Assembly (NCBI RefSeq): GCF_900187015.1
Contig: NZ_LT906479.1
Span: 4,836,001 to 4,900,000 of the forward strand
Source: Serratia ficaria
GTDB taxonomy: Bacteria > Pseudomonadota > Gammaproteobacteria > Enterobacterales > Enterobacteriaceae
Direction of reading: 5' to 3'
Length of the DNA: 64,000 nucleotides
The notes beneath the pieces are model-generated. The model was given only the letters and a program-made list of their open reading frames with translations, searched no databases and had not been told where the DNA came from. A program made the translations under genes and the position numbers. This document shows positions 37,778 through 48,413 of the stretch, piece after piece (the first letter of the stretch is position 1; each line of letters begins with the position of its first letter).

Positions 37778-38332
37778 TCAGCGCGAGCCGCGTAAAAACG
37801 CCTCGGTGAGGAACAGCGCGCTCACGTTGCGCGCCTCGCGGAAATCCGGCTCCGCCAGCAGCGCCATCATGTCGGCAATCGGCCAGCGCACCTGCGGCAG
37901 CGGCTCCGGCTCATCCCCTTCCAGGCTCTGCGGATAGAGATCGTGCGCCAGCACAATATTCATCTTGCTGGAAAAATACGACGGCGCCATGGTCAGCTTG
38001 CTGAGGAAATCAAAGCGTTTGGCGCCGTATCCCACTTCTTCCATCAGCTCGCGGTTGGCCGCTTCCAGCACCCCTTCGCCGGGATCGATCAACCCTTTGG
38101 GAAAGCCCAGCTCATAGGATTCGGTGCCGACCGCGTACTCGCGGATCAACAGCAGGTCGTCGCCAATCACCGGCACGATCATCACCGCTTCCCGCTCCGA
38201 AGGCCGCATGCGCTCATACACCCGCCGTACACCGTTACTGAATTCCAGATCGACCGACTCTACGTTAAATAAACGCGAACGCGCGACCGTTTCCACTTTC
38301 AGAATTTTAGGTTTTTGCAGGTGTTTATCCAT
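37778..38332 (-). CDS. nudE: ADP compounds hydrolase NudE
   Basis: A 184-residue Nudix hydrolase (E. coli NudE 186), acting on ADP-ribose, NADH and diadenosine polyphosphates. The Nudix box is GLIDPGEGVLEAANRELMEEVGYG (G x5 E x7 REL x EE x G), at about residues 79-101, with the metal-binding glutamates in place. The gene lies between mrcA and igaA, divergent from igaA, as in E. coli. A CRP-type box lies 106-127 bp upstream of its start. Confidence 0.95.
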   Translation of the reverse strand: MDKHLQKPKILKVETVARSRLFNVESVDLEFSNGVRRVYERMRPSEREAVMIVPVIGDDLLLIREYAVGTESYELGFPKGLIDPGEGVLEAANRELMEEVGYGAKRFDFLSKLTMAPSYFSSKMNIVLAHDLYPQSLEGDEPEPLPQVRWPIADMMALLAEPDFREARNVSALFLTEAFLRGSR

Positions 38333-38789
38333 GATTGCCTCAAATGGGTTACCCGTCGGCCGGCGGCAATATCAGGCACGGAGAGGGATAGCCGGAATAA
38401 TGATTGGCGCAGCGCGTCGGCGCTCAAACGCTGACCAAATTCGATCTTGATCACATTGTGCGTTAATGAGAACCTTAGCCGCAACGAGCACAAGCAGTAA
38501 TTTACTTTTTTTTAACAAGCGTAGCCAGCGCCCGCCGATTTTCCGTACCAATTCAGCAAACAGAGCCGAATAAAATAGGATAATGCCGATATCGACATCC
38601 GATGCCGGTTGCTACTATCGCGCAGGCAAGGGCTGGTGATAAAATCGCGTGGCGTTGCGAAAGAATGAGATCCAGAGCGAGTATCTGTTCTTCCCTCACG
38701 AGTTCTGGGTGCCTCCTGGCGGGTTACTCCGTATAATATGCAGTTTTTCATCGGGTTGGCGAGATTCACGGTTATATGATGGGGATAGC
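38333..38789. promoter_or_regulatory. Long nudE-igaA divergent intergenic region
   Basis: 457 bp without a credible gene. It contains a CRP-type box at 38438-38459 (separate entry) and a perfect -10 hexamer TATAAT at 38732-38737, which would start igaA transcription near 38744. No good -35 box stands at the right distance (GTGCCT region). An A/T-rich stretch (TTTACTTTTTTTTAAC) is at 38502-38517. The region is longer than needed for two promoters. Confidence 0.5.
38438..38459. promoter_or_regulatory. Candidate CRP binding site
   Basis: On the minus strand AATGTGATCAAGATCGAATT matches the CRP consensus (AAATGTGATCTAGATCACATTT, 22 positions) at 18 of 22, including the complete TGTGA half and the central GATC symmetry. 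It is closer to nudE than to igaA. Matched by eye; binding not shown. Confidence 0.65.
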
Positions 38790-40922
38790 ATGAGCACAAT
38801 AGTGTTGATATTGGCCTTAGTGCTTGCCTGCCTGATTGCCGCCGGCCTGTATCTCTGGTTCAAAGCCCGCAGCCAGCCATTGCTGGCGCGCACGCTGCCG
38901 TTTATTAAACCCACCCACCGCAAGTTGACCGCTGAAGAGCGCGCGGCCGTCGAGTACTACCTCAAACAGCAGAATAAACTCGGCAACAAGCTGTTGCCCG
39001 GCAACCCTGCGCTGCCTTCGGCCAAGCTGGCGCTGACCCCGCAAAGCGACAACGTCTATCCCGTTACCCACGCCATCACCCGTTACGGGCTGGCCAGCGA
39101 TGAACCCAACAAATGGCGTTATTATCTCGACGCCGAAGAGGTGCATCTGCCGCCGTTTTGGGAGCAGTACATCACGGCCGACAACCATGTGGAAGTGATC
39201 AGAACCCAGACGCTGCCGCTGGTTATCTCCCTCAACGGACATTCGCTGAAAGATCACATCCACGATCGGCCGCAGCCGCCGGTGGTGACGGCGGCGCCAA
39301 CCAAAAACGCCTCCATTCGCAAAGAGGAAAGCGAGCACGTCGAGCTGGTGAACATCCGCAAGGAAACGCCGGAAGAACACGCTTTGACGCGCCCCAACGG
39401 CATCCGTGAAGCCGCCATCATCTCCACCGCCCTGCTGCTGCTGTTCTTCAGCCTGATCAGCCCGGTGCTGGTCATTCCCTGGATGATCTTCGTCGCGGTG
39501 CTGATGATCGCCTGGGGCAGCTGGAGCCTGTTCCGCCGGCCGGCGGCTCGCGAGCTGAAAGAGGTGCATTGCCTGCGCGGCACGCCAAAACGCTGGGGGC
39601 TGTTCGGCGAATCCAACCAGGGGCAAATCAGCAATATTTCGCTCGGCATCATCGACCTGATCTACCCGCCGCACTGGCAGCCCTACCTGACTCGGGACCT
39701 GGGCAAGTCCACCGATGTGGACATCTATCTGAACCGCCAGGTGGTGCGGCAGGGACGTTTCCTCTCGCTGCACGATGAGGTGAAAAACTTCCCGCTGCAG
39801 CAATGGGGGCGCAATGCGGTGCTGGCGGCCAGTTCGACGCTGGTGCTGCTGTTGCTGCTGACCTACATCCCGCTCAGCCTGCCGTTAACGCTGAGCGTGG
39901 CGTGGCTGCAAGGCGCGCAAAAGGTGGAAGTGACCAGCGTGCAGGCGCTGGAAGCCATGCCGCTGCGCATCGGCGATACGCTGAACGTGCGCGGCAACGG
40001 CATGTGCTACGTGCCGCCGCAGGCCGGCGGCGGCGGCGCTTCCGGCTTTATGCCGTTCGATTGCTCGGGCATCTACTGGAACAACGCCACCCCGCTGCCG
40101 CAGCCGGAGTCTGAGGTCATCGACAAGGCCACCGCGCTGCTGGCGACGGTAAACACCCAGCTGCACCCGGACGGCGCGGATCAGAAAATCAACCCGCAGT
40201 TGGCCAGCGCGATTGAAAAATCCGGCATGATACTGCTGGATGACTTCGCGGATATCGTGCTGAAAACCCAGGATCTGTGCCAGAAAGACAACGACTGCGT
40301 ACGGCTGAAAAATGCCCTGGTGAATCTGGGCAACGCCAAAAACTGGGGTAGCCTGGTGAAGCGCGCCAAATCCGGTGCGCTGCAGGGGGTGAACGTGTTG
40401 CTGCGCCCGGTAAGCGCCGAATCGCTGGAAAGCCTGACCAAGGTCGCCGCCTCTTCATTCGTTTACAACGAAACCCGTCAGGCCGCAGCGGCGCTCAACA
40501 GCCCGCCGCCCGGCGGTTTCCTGATCAGCAGCGACGAGGGCCGGCAGTTGGTGAGCCATCCGCAGCCGTCGGTGCCGTTGAATGAATACAACGCGCTCGA
40601 CCAGTGGAACGAGCTGCAGCGCCTTGCCAGCATGCTGCTGCACACCCCGTTCCAGGCGCAGGGCGTGATCACCGGCATCAGCGTCGACGCCAACGGCACC
40701 CGCCACGTGGCGCTGCACAGCGAGCCGGACATGATCACCCTGTGGCGCTATCTCGGCACCAGCCTGCTGCTGCTGGCGGTGGTCGTCAGCCTCGGTTACA
40801 ACGTCTGGCGGCTGGTGCAGCGCCGGCGCATCAACCGGCATCGCATCGCCGATATCCAGCGCTATTACGAAAGCTGCTTCAACCCGCAGCTCGATACCAT
40901 GTCGCTGCGGCCGATGGCCTGA
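38790..40922 (+). CDS. igaA: IgaA, inner-membrane inhibitor of the Rcs phosphorelay
   Basis: A 710-residue membrane protein (E. coli IgaA/YrfF 711; Proteus UmoB). It holds the Rcs envelope-stress system inactive through contact with RcsD and RcsF. Membrane segments: one at the N-terminus (about 3-21), a pair around residues 205-245, one about 345-370 and one near 650-670. The cytoplasmic domains between carry HLPPFWEQYI and HCLRGTPKRWGLFGESNQGQISNISLGIIDL. The periplasmic part has the disulfide-forming cysteines (NGMCYVPP, PFDCSG, DLCQKDNDCVRLK). The start is the ATG at 38790 (MSTIVLIL), as in E. coli; the open frame to 38649 is not conserved. Confidence 0.95.
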   Translation: MSTIVLILALVLACLIAAGLYLWFKARSQPLLARTLPFIKPTHRKLTAEERAAVEYYLKQQNKLGNKLLPGNPALPSAKLALTPQSDNVYPVTHAITRYGLASDEPNKWRYYLDAEEVHLPPFWEQYITADNHVEVIRTQTLPLVISLNGHSLKDHIHDRPQPPVVTAAPTKNASIRKEESEHVELVNIRKETPEEHALTRPNGIREAAIISTALLLLFFSLISPVLVIPWMIFVAVLMIAWGSWSLFRRPAARELKEVHCLRGTPKRWGLFGESNQGQISNISLGIIDLIYPPHWQPYLTRDLGKSTDVDIYLNRQVVRQGRFLSLHDEVKNFPLQQWGRNAVLAASSTLVLLLLLTYIPLSLPLTLSVAWLQGAQKVEVTSVQALEAMPLRIGDTLNVRGNGMCYVPPQAGGGGASGFMPFDCSGIYWNNATPLPQPESEVIDKATALLATVNTQLHPDGADQKINPQLASAIEKSGMILLDDFADIVLKTQDLCQKDNDCVRLKNALVNLGNAKNWGSLVKRAKSGALQGVNVLLRPVSAESLESLTKVAASSFVYNETRQAAAALNSPPPGGFLISSDEGRQLVSHPQPSVPLNEYNALDQWNELQRLASMLLHTPFQAQGVITGISVDANGTRHVALHSEPDMITLWRYLGTSLLLLAVVVSLGYNVWRLVQRRRINRHRIADIQRYYESCFNPQLDTMSLRPMA

Positions 40923-41017
40923 GCCGCGCTTCGCCCTCCGGCCCGCCCCCCGCTTGTGCTACGCTAACGCTATTATTCTCATCTGCGGACCGCCGCCGGT
41001 CCGCCCATGGAGTTTTT

Positions 41018-41698
41018 ATGGTTCCCGAGTTTGACTGGCAGCAAATTGATACCGTCCTGCTGGATATGGACGGCACCCTGCTGGACCTGGAGTTCGACAG
41101 CCATTTCTGGCTCCGTCTGGTGCCGCAGGCGCTGAGCGAAAGGCGCGCCATCCCGTTCGAACACGCGCGTGATATCATTCAGCAGGAATATCTGGCGGTG
41201 CAGCACACCATGAACTGGTACTGCTTCGATTACTGGAGCGAGCGGCTGGATCTGGATATTTACCGCATGACCAGCGAAGTGGGCAGCCGCGCACGGCTGC
41301 GTGAGGATACCGAGCCGTTTTTACAGGCGCTGCGCGACGCCGGCCTGCAGACCATTTTGCTGACCAACGCCCATCCGCACAGCCTGGCGGTAAAAATTGA
41401 GCACACCGGTTTGGATCGGCACCTTGATTTATTGCTTTCCACCCACACATTTGGTTATCCGAAAGAAGATCAGCGCCTGTGGCAGGCGGTACAGCAACGC
41501 ACCGGCTTTGATCCGCAGCGCACGCTGTTTGTCGACGACGGCGAGCCGATCCTCGACGCCGCCCGCACCTTCGGCATTCGTTATTGCCTGGGCGTGCAGA
41601 ATCCGGACTCCAGCACGGCGGAGAAAACCTTCCGGCACCATCCGTCGATGCGCGATTACCGCCTGTTGATACCGGCGCTGGCCAGGGGGGCAGCATGA
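41018..41698 (+). CDS. yrfG: GMP/IMP nucleotidase YrfG
   Basis: A 226-residue HAD-family 5'-nucleotidase (E. coli YrfG 222) that dephosphorylates purine mononucleotides, chiefly GMP and IMP. Motif I LLDMDGTLLDLE with Asp16 and Asp18, motif II in ILLTNAHPHSLA, Lys in THTFGYPKEDQRLW, and motif IV LFVDDGEPILDAA are intact. The ATG at 41018 follows GGAG by five bases; the open frame further upstream runs within igaA. The stop overlaps hslR by four bases. Confidence 0.94.
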   Translation: MVPEFDWQQIDTVLLDMDGTLLDLEFDSHFWLRLVPQALSERRAIPFEHARDIIQQEYLAVQHTMNWYCFDYWSERLDLDIYRMTSEVGSRARLREDTEPFLQALRDAGLQTILLTNAHPHSLAVKIEHTGLDRHLDLLLSTHTFGYPKEDQRLWQAVQQRTGFDPQRTLFVDDGEPILDAARTFGIRYCLGVQNPDSSTAEKTFRHHPSMRDYRLLIPALARGAA

Positions 41699-42102
41699 AA
41701 GAGAAAGAAGCGCGCGACGATGCAGTCCGGCTGGACAAGTGGCTGTGGGCGGCGCGTTTTTACAAGACCCGCGCGCTGGCGCGGGAGATGATTGACGGCG
41801 GCAAGGTGCACTACAACGGACAGCGCGGCAAGCCGAGCAAACTCGTCGAGCTCAACGCCGAGATCAAACTGCGCCAGGGCAACGAAGAGCGCACGGTGAA
41901 GGTGCTGGCGCTCACCAGCCAGCGGCGCGGCGCCGGCGAGGCGCAGCAGCTGTACCAGGAAACCGAGGCCAGCATCGCCAACCGCGAAAGGCTGGCGCTG
42001 GCGCGCAAGATGAATGCGCTGACCATGCCGCATCCGGACCGCCGTCCGGATAAGAAAGAGCGGCGCGACCTGATAAAATTTAAATTTGGCGAGTCGGAAT
42101 AA
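41695..42102 (+). CDS. hslR: Heat shock protein 15 (HslR)
   Basis: A 135-residue basic protein (E. coli 133) with an S4 RNA-binding domain at the N-terminus (VRLDKWLWAARFYKTRALAREMIDGGKVHYNGQR). It binds free 50S subunits still carrying a nascent chain with tRNA and helps recycle them after heat shock. The tail is rich in Arg, Lys and Glu (RPDKKERRDLIKFKFG). It overlaps yrfG (ATGA) and is followed by hslO, the same order as in E. coli (yrfG-hslR-hslO). Confidence 0.95.
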   Translation: MKEKEARDDAVRLDKWLWAARFYKTRALAREMIDGGKVHYNGQRGKPSKLVELNAEIKLRQGNEERTVKVLALTSQRRGAGEAQQLYQETEASIANRERLALARKMNALTMPHPDRRPDKKERRDLIKFKFGESE

Positions 42103-42127
42103 CCCCTCGCCGTAAAGAGAGAAAATT

Positions 42128-43006
42128 ATGTCCAACCATGACCAATTGCACCGTTACCTGTTCGAAAACTACGCGGTGCGCGGTGAGCTGGTTACCGTCA
42201 GCGAAACCTATCAGCAGGTACTGAACAACCACGACTACCCGGCGCCGGTGCAAAAGCTGCTGGGCGAACTGCTGGTGGCCACCAGCCTGCTGACCGCGAC
42301 CCTGAAGTTCGAAGGCGACATCACCGTGCAGCTGCAGGGCGACGGCCCGCTGAAGCTGGCGGTGGTCAACGGCAACAACCGCCAGGAAATGCGCGGCGTG
42401 GCGCGCGTCCAGGCGCCCATCGCCGACGACAGCACCCTGCACCAGATGATCGGCAACGGCGTGATGGTCATCACCATTGCGCCGGCGGAAGGCGAACGCT
42501 ATCAGGGCGTGGTCGGCCTGGAAGGGGAAACCCTGGCCGCCTGCCTGGAAGCCTACTTCCGTCAGTCGGAACAGCTGCCGACCCGCCTGTTCATCCGCAC
42601 CGGCGAAGCGGAGGGCAAAGCGGCCGCGGCCGGCATGCTGCTGCAGGTTCTGCCGGCGCAGGACGGCAACGCCGACGATTTCGACCATCTGGTGCAACTG
42701 ACCAACACGGTGAAGAGCGAAGAGCTGTTCGGCCTGCCGGCCAACGAGGTGCTGTATCGCCTGTACCATCAGGAAGAAGTCACCCTGTACGAACCGCAGG
42801 ACGTGCTGTTCCGCTGCACCTGTTCGCGCCAGCGCTGCGCCGATGCGCTGCTGACGCTGCCGGCCGAAGAAGTGGCGGAAATGCTGGAGCAGGACGGCAA
42901 TATCGACATGCACTGCGACTACTGCGGCAATCACTATGTCTTTGACCCGATGGACGTCGCCGCGCTGTACACCGGTAACACCGGCGAAAGCGACCAGTTG
43001 CACTAA
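42128..43006 (+). CDS. hslO: Hsp33 redox-regulated chaperonin
   Basis: 292 residues, equal to E. coli Hsp33 in length. This cytoplasmic holdase is switched on by oxidation: the C-terminal zinc-binding cysteines CTC and CDYC form disulfides and release zinc. All four are present (CTCSRQRC near 233-240, HCDYCGNHY near 266-274). The N-terminal substrate-binding core includes [19 protein letters not shown] and [17 protein letters not shown]. It follows hslR by 25 bases. Confidence 0.96.
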   Translation: MSNHDQLHRYLFENYAVRGELVTVSETYQQVLNNHDYPAPVQKLLGELLVATSLLTATLKFEGDITVQLQGDGPLKLAVVNGNNRQEMRGVARVQAPIADDSTLHQMIGNGVMVITIAPAEGERYQGVVGLEGETLAACLEAYFRQSEQLPTRLFIRTGEAEGKAAAAGMLLQVLPAQDGNADDFDHLVQLTNTVKSEELFGLPANEVLYRLYHQEEVTLYEPQDVLFRCTCSRQRCADALLTLPAEEVAEMLEQDGNIDMHCDYCGNHYVFDPMDVAALYTGNTGESDQLH

Positions 43007-43021
43007 GTAGCACCCTCTATT

Positions 43022-43048
43022 GGCGGACGCGCCCTGCGTCCGCCGTTT
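43022..43048 (+). terminator. Hairpin after hslO
   Basis: A perfect 9-bp stem GGCGGACGC/GCGTCCGCC with a 5-base loop, 15 bases past the hslO stop. It is followed by GTTTG and, later, a T6 run, so it is a plausible but not ideal terminator. Confidence 0.65.
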
Positions 43049-43064
43049 GCACGTTTGCTTTTTT

Positions 43065-43157
43065 CCGTGTGCTATCTCTCAGATCGTAACGAAATACCGC
43101 TTAAAACGTTAAATATTTGATACCCATCGCGGTTACGCCCCACTGAATCCCTACAAT
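43065..43157 (+). promoter_or_regulatory. pckA control region (CRP, Cra, -10)
   Basis: A CRP-like site TGTGC-TATCTC-TCAGA lies at 43068-43083 (8 of 10 core positions). A Cra/FruR-like site TAAAACGTTAAA is at 43102-43113 (9 of 12 against TGAAACGTTTCA). The -10 box TACAAT is at 43152-43157, without a good -35, which suits an activator-dependent promoter. Cra and CRP both control pckA in enterics; here they are inferred from sequence only. Confidence 0.55.
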
Positions 43158-43192
43158 TGCCGCCAGAAATTCTGTGACCAAGGAGTAGTAAC

Positions 43193-44812
43193 ATGCGCGT
43201 TAAAGGTATAACCCCTCAGGATCTGGCCGCCTACGGCATTCACGACGTAAGCGAAATCGTTCACAACCCGAGCTATGAACTGCTGTTTAAGGAAGAAACA
43301 GACCCATCTCTGGAAGGTTTTGAGCGTGGGGTCGTCACCAAGCTGGGTGCAGTCTCCGTCGATACCGGCATCTTTACCGGCCGTTCTCCGAAAGATAAAT
43401 ACATCGTCCGCGACGACGTCACCCGCAACACCCTGTGGTGGGCCGATCAGGGCAAAGGCAAAAACGACAACAAACCCCTCAGCCCGGAAGTGTGGGCCGA
43501 TCTGAAACACCTGGTCACCGAGCAGCTCTCCGGCAAGCGCCTGTTCGTCGTGGATACCTTCTGCGGCGCCAACGCCGACTCCCGCCTGAAGGTGCGCTTC
43601 ATCACCGAGGTGGCCTGGCAGGCGCACTTCGTGAAAAACATGTTCATCCGCCCAAGCGACGAAGAGCTGCAGGACTTCGAACCGGACTTCGTGGTGATGA
43701 ACGGCGCCAAATGCACCAACCCGAACTGGCAGCAGCAGGGCCTGAACTCGGAAAACTTCGTCGCCTTCAACCTGAGCGAGCGCATGCAGCTGATCGGCGG
43801 CACCTGGTACGGCGGCGAGATGAAAAAGGGCATGTTCTCCATCATGAACTACCTGCTGCCGCTGCAGGGCATCGCCTCGATGCACTGCTCGGCCAACGTC
43901 GGCGAGAAAGGCGACGTGGCGGTGTTCTTCGGCCTGTCCGGCACCGGCAAGACCACCCTGTCCACCGATCCGAAACGCCAGCTGATCGGCGACGACGAAC
44001 ACGGCTGGGACGACGACGGCGTGTTCAACTTCGAAGGCGGCTGCTACGCCAAGACCATCAAGCTGTCTGAAGAAGCCGAACCGGATATCTATCACGCCAT
44101 CAAACGCGATGCGCTGCTGGAAAACGTCACCGTCTTGGCCGACGGCAGCATCGATTTCAACGACGGTTCGAAAACCGAGAACACCCGGGTTTCCTACCCG
44201 ATCTACCACATCCAGAATATCGTCAAGCCGGTTTCCAAGGCGGGTCACGCCACCAAGGTGATCTTCCTGACCGCCGACGCCTTCGGCGTGCTGCCGCCGG
44301 TGTCGCGCCTGACCGCCAATCAGACCCAGTACCACTTCCTGTCCGGCTTCACCGCCAAGCTGGCCGGCACCGAACGCGGCGTAACCGAACCGACGCCAAC
44401 CTTCTCCGCCTGCTTCGGCGCCGCCTTCCTGTCGCTGCACCCGACGCAGTACGCCGAAGTGCTGGTGAAACGCATGCAGGCCGCCGGCGCCCAGGCTTAC
44501 CTGGTGAACACCGGCTGGAACGGCACCGGCAAGCGCATCTCGATCAAGGATACCCGCGGCATCATCGACGCCATCCTGAGCGGTGAAATCGATAAAGCGG
44601 AAACCGTCACCCTGCCGATTTTCGATTTGGCGATGCCGACCGCCCTGCCGGGCGTAAACCCGGATATTCTCGACCCGCGCGCCACCTACGCCAGCGCCGA
44701 GCTGTGGCAGGAAAAAGCGCAGGATCTGGCCGAGCGCTTCATCACCAACTTCGACAAATACACCGATACCCCTGCGGGCGCCGCGCTGGTCAGCGCCGGC
44801 CCGAAGCTGTGA
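43193..44812 (+). CDS. pckA: Phosphoenolpyruvate carboxykinase (ATP)
   Basis: 539 residues (E. coli 540). It converts oxaloacetate and ATP to phosphoenolpyruvate in gluconeogenesis. The P-loop (kinase-1a) GLSGTGKTT is at residues 247-255; the kinase-2/metal region is [24 protein letters not shown] just after; substrate residues are in [12 protein letters not shown] (Arg64) and WYGGEMKKG (Tyr, Lys). The ATG at 43193 follows AAGGAG by seven bases. It ends before a strong terminator. In E. coli envZ-ompR follow directly; here a toxin-antitoxin pair intervenes. Confidence 0.98.
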   Translation: MRVKGITPQDLAAYGIHDVSEIVHNPSYELLFKEETDPSLEGFERGVVTKLGAVSVDTGIFTGRSPKDKYIVRDDVTRNTLWWADQGKGKNDNKPLSPEVWADLKHLVTEQLSGKRLFVVDTFCGANADSRLKVRFITEVAWQAHFVKNMFIRPSDEELQDFEPDFVVMNGAKCTNPNWQQQGLNSENFVAFNLSERMQLIGGTWYGGEMKKGMFSIMNYLLPLQGIASMHCSANVGEKGDVAVFFGLSGTGKTTLSTDPKRQLIGDDEHGWDDDGVFNFEGGCYAKTIKLSEEAEPDIYHAIKRDALLENVTVLADGSIDFNDGSKTENTRVSYPIYHIQNIVKPVSKAGHATKVIFLTADAFGVLPPVSRLTANQTQYHFLSGFTAKLAGTERGVTEPTPTFSACFGAAFLSLHPTQYAEVLVKRMQAAGAQAYLVNTGWNGTGKRISIKDTRGIIDAILSGEIDKAETVTLPIFDLAMPTALPGVNPDILDPRATYASAELWQEKAQDLAERFITNFDKYTDTPAGAALVSAGPKL

Positions 44813-44836
44813 TTCGCTAGCGTTACCCCTTCAGCC

Positions 44837-44861
44837 AAGGCGCGGATCCCGCGCCTTTTTT
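44837..44861 (+). terminator. Terminator of pckA
   Basis: Stem AAGGCGCGG/CCGCGCCTT, loop ATC, followed by a T-run. It starts 25 bp after the pckA stop. Confidence 0.92.
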
Positions 44862-44869
44862 ATTTTCAC

Positions 44870-44920
44870 TGATTGCTTTGCAATCAGCAAAGCGAGAAAA
44901 TAAAGCAATGCAATCATTGC
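44870..44920 (+). promoter_or_regulatory. Toxin-antitoxin promoter with two inverted repeats
   Basis: Two inverted repeats frame the presumed promoter: TGATTG-CTTTG-CAATCA (44870-44886) and GCAATG-CAAT-CATTGC (44905-44920). TTGCAA (44878-44883) and TAAAGC (44901-44906), 17 bp apart, could be the -35 and a weak -10. Both repeats contain the shared core CAATCA/GCAAT. Such repeats usually bind the ribbon-helix-helix antitoxin for autorepression (inferred). Confidence 0.6.
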
Positions 44921-44937
44921 TAGCAAAGGAGGTTTCA

Positions 44938-45201
44938 ATGGCTACTATAACCGTCAGGAATCTGGACGATGAGATAAAAGAGCTGCTGCGCATTTCGGCA
45001 GCGAAAAATGGCCATTCGATGGAAGAGGAAGCGCGCACGATCCTGAAACAGGCGCTGGTGAAAAAGCCGCCGCGCTACGGGTTGGGTACCTGGATGCATC
45101 AGCACTTCGCCGAATTTGGCGGCGTCGAGCTGGACATTCCGCCGCGAGACGCCGTGCCGCCTCGCATAGTCAGCTTTGATGATGAAGATGACAACGCATG
45201 A
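44938..45201 (+). CDS. FitA/VapB-like antitoxin, ribbon-helix-helix
   Basis: 87 residues. The N-terminal MATITVRNLDDEIKELLR and SMEEEARTIL segment (residues 1-37) is a FitA/Arc-type ribbon-helix-helix DNA-binding domain. The C-terminal half (about 38-87), with RYGLGTWMHQHFAEF and a very acidic end (DDEDDNA), should wrap and inhibit the PIN toxin. The start is the ATG at 44938, five bases after a perfect AAGGAGG; an earlier in-frame ATG at 44878 would overlap the operators. The stop overlaps the toxin start (ATGA). It probably represses its own promoter. Confidence 0.85.
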   Translation: MATITVRNLDDEIKELLRISAAKNGHSMEEEARTILKQALVKKPPRYGLGTWMHQHFAEFGGVELDIPPRDAVPPRIVSFDDEDDNA

Positions 45202-45677
45202 TTATTCTCGACACCAACGTCATGTCAGAAACGCTGCGCCCCAGCCCGCACTACAACGTCATAAACTGGTTAAACGAAAAGGACAATGACGAGCTCTACC
45301 TGAGCGCCATTGTCATTGCCGAGCTGTTCAACGGCGCCGCCTGCATGCCTGACGGCAAGCGTCAGCGGGATCTGAAGCTCAAATTGGCGGACGCCATCCA
45401 GCTGAAGTTCGAAGGGCAAACTCTGCCGTTTGACGGGCTGTGCGCGATGCAATACGCGGAGTTGACGGCAAGAAACCGGCTGCAGGGCAAGCTGATGAGC
45501 GTACCGGATGCCCAAATCGCCGCCACCTGCCTGCACTACGGCGCCGCCCTGGCCACCCGCAACAGCAAAAACTTTCTCCACTGCGGCATCGAGTTAATCG
45601 ATCCCTGGCAGGCGCCGGCCGGCCGTCGGCTGCATGAGGATGCGGCGGAATACTACGTGATGAGCAGGAAGTCCTGA
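45198..45677 (+). CDS. PIN-domain ribonuclease toxin (FitB/VapC-like)
   Basis: A 159-residue PIN-domain protein, probably an RNase that inhibits translation when freed from its antitoxin. The acidic active-site residues are Asp5 in ILDTNVMSE, Glu42 in VIAELFNGA and Asp104 in VPDAQIAAT; the fourth position has Asn in ATRNSKNF, as in many FitB-like proteins. A tail of about 20 residues beyond the domain (GRRLHEDAAEYYVMSRKS) is longer than in typical VapC. Four-base overlap with the antitoxin gene. The pair lies between pckA and envZ, where E. coli has nothing, so it is probably acquired. Confidence 0.87.
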   Translation: MIILDTNVMSETLRPSPHYNVINWLNEKDNDELYLSAIVIAELFNGAACMPDGKRQRDLKLKLADAIQLKFEGQTLPFDGLCAMQYAELTARNRLQGKLMSVPDAQIAATCLHYGAALATRNSKNFLHCGIELIDPWQAPAGRRLHEDAAEYYVMSRKS

Positions 45678-45699
45678 CCGCGGCCCCGATACGGCAAGA

Positions 45700-47786
<2,087 letters not shown>

Positions 47787-48096
47787 TGTCTTACTCCCAA
47801 AGGCTTTATTGCCTGACTCGAATATTGTTAAAAAACCCTGTCAATTCGGACAGCGTTTAATGGTATATATTCTAGACGAAATTGTTACAAAGCTTATTCT
47901 TTTGCCCATTTATCAACAATTTTGAGCAAATGTCGACGCGGGTTCGTCAAAATTCCGCCGTTTATCGGCCAAATGTGGGATAACCGCCCAATTCTCGCCA
48001 ATTCGCCCTTCGCGGCCGGTTGCGCAGTGTACCCCAGCCGCAATAAATAAAAACGCCACCGGCAGGCAATTTTGCGCGGTGGCGCTCGGGGAAGGA
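47787..48096 (-). promoter_or_regulatory. ompR promoter region
   Basis: A 310-bp gap between cbpM and ompR. On the minus strand TTGTAA (47890-47885) and TATACC (47867-47862) with a 17-bp spacer fit the ompR promoter, and the AATTTCGTCTAGAATATATA stretch is as I recall it in E. coli. The leader would be about 70 nt. The other half of the gap holds the cbpM terminator. Confidence 0.6.
48042..48084 (-). terminator. Terminator of cbpA-cbpM
   Basis: On the minus strand the stem CGCCACCG/CGGTGGCG encloses a 15-base loop and is followed by TTTTTATTTATT. It lies 13-55 bases after the cbpM stop. Confidence 0.8.
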
Positions 48097-48411
48097 TTAC
48101 CGGGCCTCAGGCGTCTGCAGAAAACGCTCGAGTTGGCGGCGCAGCTGCCGGTTCTCTTTCTGCAGGTCATCGACCCGATCGAGCAGCGTCAGCGCCATGG
48201 CGATCCCCGGCCAATCCAGGTCCAGCTCGGCGCGCAGCCGGCGCGCGCGTCGCAGGTGGCTCAGCGCCGGGTAGTCAAATTCCCAGCTCGGCTGTTCCGG
48301 CTGCAATGGCACAATCACGCCCAGCTCGACTATCTCGATCAGTTCGTCCTGCGACAGGTCCACCCGCTGGCACAGCTCCACCAGGGTAAAAGTGATCTCT
48401 TTGTTCATCAT
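48097..48411 (-). CDS. cbpM: Chaperone modulator CbpM
   Basis: A 104-residue protein of the CbpM/MerR-like fold (E. coli CbpM 101). It binds the J domain of CbpA and inhibits both its co-chaperone and DNA-binding activity. The TFTLVELCQRVDLSQDELIEIVELGVI N-terminal helix-turn-helix-like part and LRAELDLDWPGIAMALTLLDRV are conserved, followed by a short coiled coil (DLQKENRQLRRQLERFL). I use the first of two consecutive ATGs (48411; the other is 48408), both after GGAG. It begins two bases after the cbpA stop. Confidence 0.92.
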   Translation of the reverse strand: MMNKEITFTLVELCQRVDLSQDELIEIVELGVIVPLQPEQPSWEFDYPALSHLRRARRLRAELDLDWPGIAMALTLLDRVDDLQKENRQLRRQLERFLQTPEAR

Positions 48412-48413
48412 GT

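Noticed and set aside
38512..38799. 95-codon minus-strand ORF in the nudE-igaA gap
   Set aside because: No ribosome site or conserved features, and it overlaps the igaA promoter and start.
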